Source of the DNA: Himantopus leucocephalus
Lineage: Eukaryota > Chordata > Aves > Charadriiformes > Recurvirostridae
Assembly (NCBI GenBank): GCA_003993805.1
Contig: RSEF01000002.1
Location: 95,561,547 to 95,625,546, forward strand
Length of the DNA stretch: 64,000 nucleotides
Direction: 5' to 3'
Shown here piece by piece: positions 11,809 to 23,100 of this stretch. The translations under genes were made by a program, and so were the position numbers. Numbering within the stretch: position 1 is the first letter of the stretch; the number at the start of each line of letters is the position of its first letter. Below the pieces are notes generated by a model. That model ran no database searches and was not told where the DNA came from. It was given only the letters and a program-made list of their open reading frames with translations.

Positions 11809-13099
11809 CTGCAACGGGACAAAAAAAAGGCTTTTCCAAAGTCCAGTGAGTAAAAAGGAACCCAAGTGAAGCCCGGTTGAGCTTCCAGGTGTACTACAAT
11901 GAATAACCAGAGCAGAACTTTGCCTTCAGGTCACAGAGACCTCACCTTTGTGGAAGAAAAGCAGGCTCCATGCAAATATAAGAACATGCATCAAGGCCTG
12001 ATTCAGAGCCTTTGAAGTAATTGTGAAGCTCTGCTGAACTCTGTATGAGTTAAAACATTAACAAATACACTATAATCAGCACTTCCTAAACATAATGCAA
12101 TGATTACCTTTTTGGTAGCAGGCCAAGTTAAAGACCTGGGTTATGATCAGCACAGAAGCTTAAATGACCTTTGAAACAAGTGAAATTTTCCTTTCTTGAA
12201 TACAATATGCTGGGCTGCTCATATTGCTATCTCATATGGCATCTATAGGACATCTTCAGTCTCTGGGGTATGCATGCTCTCTCTGGAAGTCCAGGGATCA
12301 ATTAAAAAAGTGCGACATTTTACATAATCCATCAACAAAAGGAGTAGGAGAGCTACAGTAACAGAGGCAACAGCAACAGAATCTCAAAATGACATAAATC
12401 AGCTTAGGAGAGTCAGTTACATCAAACTAAGAACTGCTCCAGAAGCGTATTCAAGACATCCAGGTGATTGTTTCCCCTAAGCACATATTACGCACCTTTA
12501 TTTACAAATATGCACAAATATGCCTGTGTATGCAGTACTGAGATGGGTATATGAATATATGTACATAAATATCCCCCTAAGAGGATAATTAGTGTTTTCA
12601 TGTTGCTTCTTGTAGCAGAACATAAGGAAAGGCAGATGTGAATCTGGAGACTCTCTTCCCTTGGAGCTCTTTTCCACCTTCTCTACCGCTTCTCTAACTG
12701 TACATTTTGATATTTTTTTGGCAAACAGACAACATAGAAGTCACCACACCTGCTTTCAGTCTCACTTAATCAAAATTAAGGTCTACAGAACAGCATCAAC
12801 ACTCAACAAAAAGAATAACAACTTTTGGTAACAAAAATCAAGGTCTTCCCCTACAAAATTTATAGTCTTGCCATATTTGAGTAAATGACAAGATGAGACA
12901 CAACATTCATACAACCTATTTTACTCAGTTTATGACACAAGATACTGGAAAATACTATCCAGATAAAGACACACATAGCATACTCTGCCTCCAGTACTGA
13001 CTACAGGACTGGATCCTGAATATAAGTACCAATTCATGTCTGGAGTCTCTGTAACTATCAGAAACCCACTGAAGTGCTGGAGTTGCTGGAGTTCCTTAC

Positions 13100-13163
13100 C
13101 CACGCTAAAGCCTGGTCCTTCTTTATAAACCTCTTCTACCGATGCTGTACAAACCAGAGATTG
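13100..13163 (-). other. Candidate 64-bp exon, unidentified
   Basis: The minus strand has an acceptor gtgtgctcag and a donor AGCGTGG|gtaagg. The open frame reads QSLVCTASVEEVYKEGPG and ends in phase 1, matching the candidate at 11751-11808. The frame is also open further upstream (to about 13298), and the acceptor has a poor pyrimidine tract. It is reported because the pair is phase-consistent and has plausible coding composition. Confidence 0.15.
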
Positions 13164-13299
13164 CTGAGCACACCCATTCCTTACACGGTCAAAAAGGATG
13201 TCAGGTGGCAAGTTGAGAGTTATGCAAGTTAAGAAAGTCAGGAATTGATTCTGTAACACAAAGTGGGGATGGAGAGGAATTTTAACTGAGGTGAACACT

Positions 13300-16200
13300 A
13301 TTTATGACAATGAATGATCATATTACTAACGAACAGTATTATCATAAATGGAAAGGTAACAGTAATTAGCTAATATTTCAGAGCTAATTTCTGTGCTGTT
13401 AATTTTCAAATACTTCCTCAGACTTACTACTCTAAAACTATAGAAGTAACATGACAGAATACTATTGAGTTTCTGTAACGAGCTCTTATTATATCCTGAA
13501 AAATTCTACTTTTTGTTGCATTTCTGTTTGCGGGCATAATATTACCATATTCCCCCAAAGCAACAAACAAAGGCAACAATAGTACATTTGGTTCTCATCA
13601 CTTGAATTTTAAAGCTACTTATTTGTCATTAAGATGAAATTAATTTGTAATTCCTGTTTATTTTTAGCAAAACTGCAAGAACATTTTTCACCAAAAAGAT
13701 CATGCAGGAGATGTAAAAATGAAAACATCGAAAATACCTTCTAAACATATCAAAACACCTTCTAAAATAGTTAGTAAATGTTGCCAGTGGAGCACACAAA
13801 GGCCAAAGTATGGGTCAGGGGTTTGGAAGATACAAGGAAAAAGATTGTAACTCTAAGCAAAGGAAGCACAAAATCAAATGTTTAAATAAAAACTTAAATT
13901 TTAAATTTAGTATGTTAGGCTGCCCTCATTTGTGCCCTTAGTTACAGTTACCTCAGGAAGGACCTGATTTCAAAGAATTTTAAGATCGCATCCATTATAA
14001 ATCTGGTTTAGTCAGATATCTCAATCTGCCCCACCATCTTTCAAATTAAAGTAACCAAAATTAAAACAATTAAGGGGGGAAAAGAATCTTGGTCAAAATG
14101 TTCTGACACAATAATAACTGAAAGAATGAATTTATCCAGTGCATACTATTGTTTCTACGTGTTTCAGTCCAGATCTGTTTACTTCTAAAAAATGGTCTCC
14201 AAATTTGTGCCATTAATACCAGAACGGGAATGATTCCTATTATGACATATAGTCACCACCATAACACACCATGGCTCCCCAATAGTCAACCTAGAATGAA
14301 CCCGGGCAATTAGTTGCACAGAACATCATGCAGGTTTCATGTAAGATAAATGCTTTGACAAAGTTTGTTTCCTGACAGACAGCAAGCCTTCCTCAATGTT
14401 TTGTATAAATACCAGATATCTGGTACTTTATCTCCGCAGAAAGTCAGGATAAAGTGATAAACTGCACCTCATGAGATCAGTTATTGCACAGTGTACATAG
14501 ATTTTTTTTTTTTCCCTACAGGAGCAAAGTACGGGCTTCCCTTCTCCAACTTGTGCTGACAGAGGGATATAAGAAAGGCATTAAGTGTAAACTTTTCCCT
14601 ATGCCCACCTCATTCTGTTTTTCCCCCTCCCTCCCTCACAACCTGAAACACTTTTGTTTCTTCCTGCTAAGGGAGATGGCTGTTAGGCACTTAGTGTTCT
14701 TACCATAGTGAGACTAAAATTCCTGGATTTAGACATATACACCCATTTATGTATATTTATTTATGTTTATATTTTTGCATTTACCTATTGTAATGACTGT
14801 TCAGTGGAGAGACAATAAGAAACAATCACTTTTGATAGGAATAGGTCCTTGCTTATATAACTTTTCCTCTAGTGTTTTTTTTTTTCTCATATCGTATTCC
14901 TATCTACAGGCTGAGAACCACAACCAACCTATATCCAGAGGACTACATTAGACTAGACTGCTGTTTTCTTCTGTGTCATTCCACAGTGAATACATAGTAC
15001 AGTGAAGTAGATTCGATGCACACAGCATTGTCCATAGCTTATTTATATTAAGAGTGTAAACAGTAAGGTTCCTCGTGTGGATTCAGCTATTTCTGTTCTC
15101 AAACTACAGGGAAAGTCAATCTACAGCCCAAAAAAATGGAGATGCAGAGTGACTAGGAAGACCACAATTCAGGTAGACAGATTATTTTTTAAAAAAAAGT
15201 ATAAAACTCAATCTGTTGTCCTAAAGGAATAAACAAGAGAGCTCCCTTCTATTCTCCCCTCTCATGTCTGGAAGCTCTTTATATTATAAATATCAGTTTT
15301 GCTCATTTGAAAAATTCTCATGCTCTTTCAGGACAATCCATGTAAGAACTTAGTAATTTTTAAAGCCACAGTAAGTCCTATAAACATGTAACTTAGGAGG
15401 CATTTGAAGAGGTTAGAACTAGCCAAAGGCAGGTTTCCCCCCTGACTTCCTAATACCCACTCATTATAAATAGTTTTACATGTAGCATTGAAATACAAAA
15501 CCTGAAGGACATCATTGTAAATTAACTGCCATTTGATAAGTTCAGTAGGTAATCACATTTCAACTACGAGCATGGAAGGAATCAGAAGCAGAAGTGACTG
15601 ACAGTAGATGTTGGATGTACCCACAAGGTATCTAGCATTCAGATTTGAAGATTTGATGATTTGATCAGGCACTTTTGGAAACATGACAGCTGTCATGAGA
15701 TTATTTGGTACTGTTTCCCCCACTTCAGTGGCACTGAAGTTTATCCAGGAAGCGTTGCAGTGTAATCCTCATGACACTTTACAAGTACACCCATCCTTCT
15801 CTGTACTTGCAGAAATGGAAGAAAAACTGATTAAAGTTCTGATGGTAACAGCTATTTAATCTCTCAGGAGCTGTCACGCTCAGTGATGCAAAGCTCGGAG
15901 AATCGACCTAGTGCCTCCAAACAAGCATTACACTCTGTAAACTCTGCAACAGTCCACACATTTAAAGGAACAGAGGTTTTCATAATTTTTTTTTAATGGG
16001 TAGCTTCAGCTCCCATGAGCTAAAAAGCTGGCTTTGCCTTTCATTAGAGGTAATCAGAATATAAATATTCCAATGAAAGCAGGTGGTTTTAAATTTGACA
16101 TTTGGGGGGCAGGGAGAGGAAGATTTCTCCCAACCCTTGAAAAACACCAGATGGAAAGGAAACTCAGTAAAAAAAAATGCGGTGTAACTCACTAGGATTT

Positions 16201-16413
16201 ATACTTTTTCATCGTTCACAAAGTACTCAACCTTATACTATTACAGGCTTCTAAGGATAACCAAGAGGGTGAGTTATAAAAGGCAGACATAGATGGCTTT
16301 GCCCCTCAGAGAGCATTTCACGGGACTGGACCCACCCTTTGGGCAAGTTGATACTGGAAAACAGAAGGTGGAGGGAGGGTTTGTTTTTGTACAGCCTACA
16401 TCTCAAGGAGGGT
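13300..16413. other. Non-coding stretch, no gene seen
   Basis: AT-rich sequence with homopolymer runs (for example T runs near 14502 and 14875). No paired splice sites around a convincing frame and no recognised repeat. Confidence 0.5.
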
Positions 16414-16484
16414 TCCCACAGCGCCACAGGAAGGCTTTGTCTTCTGTCNTCCCACAGCGCCACAGGAAGGCTGTGTCTTCTGTC
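16414..16484 (+). repeat. 35-bp direct duplication across a single N (assembly join)
   Basis: The 35 bases at 16414-16448 (starting tcccacagcgccacaggaag) are repeated at 16450-16484 with one mismatch, and a single N at 16449 lies between them. This is what results when two contigs with a short unmerged overlap are joined by one N. It is unlikely to be a biological tandem repeat. Confidence 0.8.
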
Positions 16485-16738
16485 CCCAAATCTCTCCTAG
16501 CAGGTTGGATGAAGCTGGGGCCATGACAGCGCACGCTAACAGGCAGCCCTGGTTCTACAGCCCTGTGGTGCGGTGATGCTTTCTGTGCTCTGCAGATGAG
16601 CTTCACTGAGCCTGAACATAAGGCAGCTAACAAAATCATCATTACTTCCTTCCTCACTCCCAGAAGTCTGATTTCTACTCAAGCAGTAGTTTATCACCCA
16701 AAGATCACTTTAAATTCTGTTTTCCAACCAAGAAACCC

Positions 16739-16838
16739 NNNNNNNNNNNNNNNNNNNNNNNNNNNNNNNNNNNNNNNNNNNNNNNNNNNNNNNNNNNNNN
16801 NNNNNNNNNNNNNNNNNNNNNNNNNNNNNNNNNNNNNN
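16739..16838. other. Assembly gap, 100 Ns
   Basis: Exactly 100 Ns, the conventional placeholder for a gap of unknown length. Sequence, including any exon, may be missing here. Confidence 0.98.
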
Positions 16839-19020
16839 CAACATCCCCAGTGGCCGATTTGGCCTAAACCACGACAAGTAGGAGTTGCACACAAACCTGA
16901 AAATGCTTTTTGGAGAAAGGGATTTGTTTTGTGTTTTTCACATGGAAAATGCGGTTTCACCACTATTAAAAAATTACAAACTAGTCTCTGATGCTACATC
17001 AGGAACAGCTTCACATTGTCTGCACATCCAGAGAAATTCTGCCTGAACGTTCACCTGAAAGTTTGCTCACACCCCATAGATACCAGTGGGACGTAGTCTG
17101 CACCTCTTACAGGAGGCACTAGGTACATATACCATAACTTCATCATAAACTTTAACTAACTGGCTCATTATATTACTCAAATTACTCAGGAAGACAGCTT
17201 CAGTGCAGTTCTCACTAAGCACGATGCCCTCGTGTGTGAATGTAGCACTCTGAGGACTATCAAGTGACCTCAGCTGGAAACTTGAATCCCAAACTAGTTT
17301 TGGTTTGCACAGGAGAAGGAGACCTGGGTCTTCCTTCCCTAACAGTTCTGAGGGAGATACTTAGCAGGTACAGCACGTGCCAAAATACATTTTTGGCCTA
17401 CTGATGATCTTAGCAAAACTAATTACCAAGTGAACTATTCCTTATGCATTTCTTTCCGGCTGAACAAAACACCTCTGTCGAAAAGAACAGTTGCCATCAA
17501 GTGGAGGAATGTTTTTAGCTCGTCACCTGAAGTCACTTTTTTTTTTTAAAAAAAAAACAGAACCCTGCACCAAATAACTTCTTTTACTTTAATAATTTAT
17601 GCATTGCAATTTAGAAGGGCCTATCCCATCCCTATGTCTTTTTTTTTTTACTGGAAGTATATGTAGAAAATACCTGATGTAGATTTTCCCTGATATTTCT
17701 AGTTTCTTGTTACCAATTTCCAGAGCAATTTATTTATATCGATCGCTATGTATATTTCCTGCACCATTTTCATATATTGTGTGTGTCAAATAGTTGTTTT
17801 CACTTTCTTATTGAACCAAGACTAGTTTTCCCCACCAAAACAGTCCTTTTTCTTGATTATAGAATGCAACTTTCTCATCTTACAATAAATTCATTCTAAA
17901 CATTTAATTCCCATTCACATTTTCATATAAAAATGTTTCCTCACAATCGATTTTCCTTTTTTTTTTTTTTTTTTCCTCCTGGTTTTGGAAGATTAGCCCT
18001 TTGGAAGCAACACACATGTGGAGGTAGTACTAATTGGGAATGTGCTGTGTTTGCACATTGCATGTAATCTGGGGATGATCACTGATCGCTGGGGAGCTAC
18101 CAGTTTCCAGTACATGGCTTAGTTTATCTTCATCCATCATAAAGGCCAACTAGAATCTTCTAAATAACAAGAGGCATTAAGGTCACTCCATGTCAGAATA
18201 CAAGTTTTTGTGTTTGAAAACTAGCATAACTTGTAAAAACTAACTAGGTTTTGCTGCTGCCTCGATTTGTGAGGTGAAGGCTGGAGATTTCATGGAATTT
18301 CCACAGGAAACCCTAACTTTTCCATCTGGACATTGCAGATTCTTAGTTCTAGAGTAACTTTTCCTCGTCTCTGGTTATAAAGTGAGGCCAGGGGATCGGT
18401 CCATGTAAACACATTAATTAAATGATATCCAGTGGTGAGCAGGTATTGCCTAGAGGGTCATGTTCACAGAACTGTAAAGTGATAAAATGCTGTTAGCAAG
18501 AGGATCACTGTGCACATGCACTGGGCACACAAATTGCATGCATTAACCCCCCACCCATGCACACAAATGCAGTTTTGCGGGTTCCTTCCTTAATGAAAGT
18601 TCAGTAGCAGAAACAGAGCAATTTAACTTGTTCTTTCCAAGTAATCCAGGTAATCTAGTTAGTGGATTTCTTGATTAGTAAATGTTAATGTGTAACACTG
18701 CCATTCCTTGGAAGATGTTACAAAATAAAAAAGGGGTTTTTTTAATTCCTTCTCTGCACTGTGACAATTCTTCTTTTTTTCTCTCTAGCAACTATTCAAA
18801 GGCACTATAAGAAACAAGAAGAAATAGCCCCTGCACAAATACTTTGCAAACAACTCAAAAACTGATATGCTTCTTTGTAAAGGGGTTGTGCTGTCCTCTT
18901 GCAGCTCTGTAGCAGAGCAATGGGACCACAGTGTTGGTTCATGAGGGTCTATTTCAATGCAAATAATAAACCATCATCATAATACAACTACGTGATGGTA
19001 GGATATAGAGAAGACGGTGC
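16839..19020. other. Non-coding stretch, no gene seen
   Basis: AT-rich, with T/A homopolymers (about 17538-17560, 17640-17650, 17958-17975). No exon-like segment was supported. Confidence 0.5.
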
Positions 19021-19288
19021 TTGATGGAAGGATGAAAGGCAATGGACACATGCAGGAGCAAGGGAAATTCTGGCTATATATAAGTTTAAAAACAAATATG
19101 TCCCATGAGAGTGGTAAAACACTGGAGCGCATTTCTCAGAGAGGCTGTGGTGGAGTCTCCATCCTTAGAGAGAGTCAGAATCCACTGGCACACAGCTCTG
19201 AGCAACCTCCTCCAGTTGAACGTGCTTTGAGAAGGAGGTTGGACAGGACACCTCCAGGGGTCCTTTCCAATCTCTATGGTTCTATAAT
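19021..19288 (+). mobile_element. CR1 LINE, 3'-terminal fragment
   Basis: Sense-strand 3' end of a chicken-repeat-1 retrotransposon. It runs from a stretch like gatgaaaggcaatggacaca through cactggagcgcatttctcag and agaggctgtggtggagtctc to ggttggacaggacacctcca, then the end tctctatggttctataa. It is 5'-truncated, as CR1 copies usually are, and has no intact open frame. Divergence from the CR1 consensus looks moderate. Confidence 0.9.
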
Positions 19289-19649
19289 AATTAATTCCGA
19301 TGATCAGCAAAATATTTCTAAGTAATTAATGTTTGACTGTTAGTACCAGCTCTCAGATAGCTTGGCAAACAAGAAAAGGTTGTCCTGGGGCAGGAGCATG
19401 GATTGCAAAACCTTTCTCTGCCCCCTCCAGCACATTTTGTGACTGTATTTCTAGTACATACTACCTGTATACAAACCAACTGAAGAGCACTGAATGCACA
19501 CAGGATCTCTACCAGTTGCAAATATGCAGAAAAAGTGATCCTGGTAAAGGATAACAATTATACCCCACCTGTCTGGCTTATTAAACCAAGCAATGGGTTA
19601 TTCATATTGCCCAAATTATTTAAGAAACAGAGTTATAAAATAGTTGAGA
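19289..19649. other. Spacer between two CR1 copies
   Basis: No gene or recognised repeat. Open frames on both strands here (for example 19318-19557 minus) have no coding features. Confidence 0.45.
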
Positions 19650-20079
19650 TTGAGAAGTCTAGCAAAAAAGTCTTATGAGGAGTGGCTGAGGGAACTGGGG
19701 TTGTTTAGCCTGGAGAAAAGAAGGCTCAGGGGAGATCTTATTGCTCTCTACAACCACCTGAAAGGAGGTTGTAGCAAGGTGGGGGTTGGTCTCTTCTCCC
19801 AAATAGCAACTGATAGGACGAGAAGAAATCGCTTCAGGTTGCACCAGGTGAAGTTTAGGTTGGATAGTAGGAAATATTTTTCACCGAAAGGGTTGTCAAG
19901 CACTGGAACAGGCTGCCCAGGGAAGTGGTTGAGTCCCCATCCCTAGAGGTAATTAAAAGTTACATAGATGTGGCACTTAGGGACATGATTTAGTGGTGGA
20001 CTTGGCAGTGCCAGGTTTGCGGTTGGACTCAATGATCTTAAAGGTCTTTTCCAGCCTAAATGATGATACGATTCTATGA
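19650..20079 (+). mobile_element. CR1 LINE, 3' fragment ending gattctatga
   Basis: A CR1 3' region in the sense direction. It includes atgaggagtggctgagggaa, ttgtttagcctggagaaaag, ctctacaaccacctgaaagg, ggctgcccagggaagtggtt and gttggactcaatgatcttaa, and ends in the canonical CR1 tail gattctatga. It covers the last part of the reverse-transcriptase ORF region and the 3' UTR. The remnant has no intact frame. Confidence 0.95.
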
Positions 20080-20125
20080 GAGGGACCTCTGCAGGTCACC
20101 TAGCCCAATCACCCCAGTCCACTTA
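20080..20125 (-). mobile_element. CR1 3' stub, tail-to-tail with the preceding copy
   Basis: The sequence gagggacctctgcaggtcac ctagcccaatcacccc matches the complement of the CR1 3' UTR. It starts directly at the tail of the sense CR1 ending at 20079, so two CR1 3' ends abut in opposite orientation. It is only about 45 bases long, hence the moderate confidence. Confidence 0.55.
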
Positions 20126-23100
20126 TTTGTGTTTACTCGCCATTATGTGACTGGTCTCCAGTAAGAATCATGCCTTTTATAACGATGACAACAATTGACA
20201 GCTACTATAGATAAGCATTGCACATCGCATCAAGTCCAGTCACCATCAACTTCCAGTTCTGAACCCTGTCACACCCAGCTTGCTTTACCACTGCGTGACT
20301 ATCCCAAGACACATCTTACAGTCTCCCCCCTTCAACAAAGCTTTACTGACAAGGCTGGTATAAAATACGTAGACTAAGGCTGTAGAAAGCCATGAGCTCA
20401 GGCTTTGACTCTGCCACTGGTCTACTGTATGAGCAGGAGAAGTTATCCCTTCCTTGTAGTAGCCTTAGGTATAAATAAATGATAACTCTGAATCAGAGCT
20501 TATGGACATGATCAGATACTATATTAAAGGGTTAAGCAGCTTGGAATTACGTAACATGAAGCATGCTGAATGTTAAGAACCAATATAATGCAGCGTATGC
20601 GAACACGACAAGAAAGGGCTTGGGATGGAGAGGTTTTGCTCTCGGGCAGAAATTTTGCCAGCAGAAAGCCAGGTTCTGCTCTGACCCTCCACTGACAGTG
20701 AAAGCATTAGTGGAAATGAATGCTACAGCCATTAAAGGATTGCACAGAGGTCCGCACAGGCACAGCCTCGCCTTTGTGGTTGTATTTTAGGAAAAGCATT
20801 ACTAGCTCTTTGCAGCCCAGATCGCACTTGCTACATGTTTAGGTGTGACATAACCCTTCTCATTTAGTCATTATACACAAAATGAGTTTTCACCCTGCTA
20901 TATTCTTTTTCATGTAGTGTCATGGAACAAGAAAATAAGGACTATTTTGCTCATTACAGAGACATCCTGATGTGTGCACACACTGCTCCAGTCTCTGATT
21001 AGTTAACTGGTTGATCTGGAAAGAGGTGCAGTATCAGAAACTCTAATGCAGTTGTTTACTGACTGTAAACATTTATTGACTATAAGGAAACTTTATCTAA
21101 CTCACCACATGTTTGCAATTAGTTACAAGAAATCCATTTCTTACATGGCCCTGCGAGCCTACCACTTACAAAAAGCTGCTAGGGCATGTACGGCAAAAGT
21201 CAAGATTCCGACTTCTAGTTTATCCCTGTGCACATTAAAAAAAAAACCCTAAAATTATACACAAGAGAAAAACCCTCATTATTTTTTCACTGATGAATGA
21301 CATTCTGTTTTGCAGATGGATTGTTTTCTTTAGTAATAAAACTGGCCATCTTTATTGTCAGAATTAGGGCTGATCGTTGTGAACTCTTTAGAATGTCAGT
21401 CTGTGGTGATCTTCCACTCGAAGAAAAAAATAAGTCCTTTACATACACAAACTCTCAGCAATTATACTCCAATTGTAGCAGAAGAAAGCATGAAAATACA
21501 GTTTTGGTGGCCTAAGTGGAAGGAGGCTCTCAACTTAAATCACAGAAGATGCTTCAGCACTCAAAGGACTAACTCCGGCTCTGAAGTAGGTTGGCAAGAG
21601 CATTGCCATGGGCTTCACTGGGACTTGGGATTTTCTTTTAAATAACTTATTAGTAGAAGGATCACTGAGACACAAACAGCTGTCCCTGCTTGCTGGCTCA
21701 CTGCATGTCCCCTGACGCTTTTAGGGCTGTGACTAATGGCATCCATTAGGCGCTTAGTGACACCTTGATAGCTGAGGAGAAGCATTTTAGGAAGGGAACG
21801 TGCAAGCAGACAGGGAAGCAACCCCTCATACCACTGCAGGGTGCAGTGGGAAAGACACACCCTGGCAGAGTCATAACCCTATAAACCTCTGCAATCCTCC
21901 ACCCCATTGTGGTCAACCAATTCCAAGACTATACAGCCACGCTGCTTAATCCTTCCCCCATGAAGGCCAAAATTTCTGGAAAAAAAACCCAGATCAGCAG
22001 GTTGAGAAGATTCTTGAGCCAGCAGAGCAAGAAGCTTCAGTGGAAACACAGGTACCGTGGTGATTTGGTGGGACTAGCCATGCAGCCAGCAGGTTAGGTC
22101 ACCTCTCAGTTCCCTGCCCTTTTTGCCCTCCCGTTCCACTAACGCTCACCATTTCTTTGTAGCTTTGCTCTGTGTGTGCTACTCTCTTCCTCCTCCAGTC
22201 TATTTGCAGCATACCTTCTCTTCTAGTTGTCTTTAAATTTGACTAATCCTTGCCCGCCAATGGTGAATCCTGAGACAGACCCCCATCCCCTAAAAAAATA
22301 GCAGTTAACATGAGATGGGAAAGGAATCTCTCAATGGTACAGCTCGTGTGTTCTGCCCTGTTTCCATGCTCCTCTTCAGGCCTGTGTTTTTAAACTGCAA
22401 ACTCTGGGACAGAAACCCTTTTTTCTACTATTACCAAATGCATTTGTTCAGTGTTTGACACAATCAGTCTCTGTTCCAAGGCAACCTCCAGTCCTCACCT
22501 TAGGTAGCAGGTGGTGAGCATCTAACAGGTTTAGGTCATAAGCACCGACACTTGATATAAGTATTTAATTCCTGCAAGTGTTACTATTAAACTTTATGTT
22601 CAAGGGGTTTAACAGTTATTAAAATACGATTTATTGCAACAGCATGACAAAGCTTTGTGTTGCTAACGAGAATCCAGAAGTTCAAAGGAAGACTTGATCA
22701 CATAAGCCTCTGCTTTCAGGAGGCTGATTGTGTTGCAAATACGACATGCACGAGTTTGACAAACAGTAGCTAGGCCATCTCTCATTAAGTCATTCTGGTT
22801 AAAACAGATTTCAGTGGAAAGACATTTGCATGCACCCCTTGTCACCCTAAGAGTCAGGCAGGGGACACTGGATGGAGATGTGAGGAAGACTGAAGGAAAC
22901 ACAAAACCAGAAGTTATTTTAACAAGAGGGACCACACCCAACGTGTTTGAAGAACCTCATACCCCGTATGGAGACCAGAAGTAAACATGGTTTGGGATTC
23001 AGGTTTTACCACTTGTCCTCACCCATATCACCTGCCCAGACAGGGCAGTTTTATTGTGAGATGCCTGTTACAAATCAGTACTGCACACAGAAATCAACAT

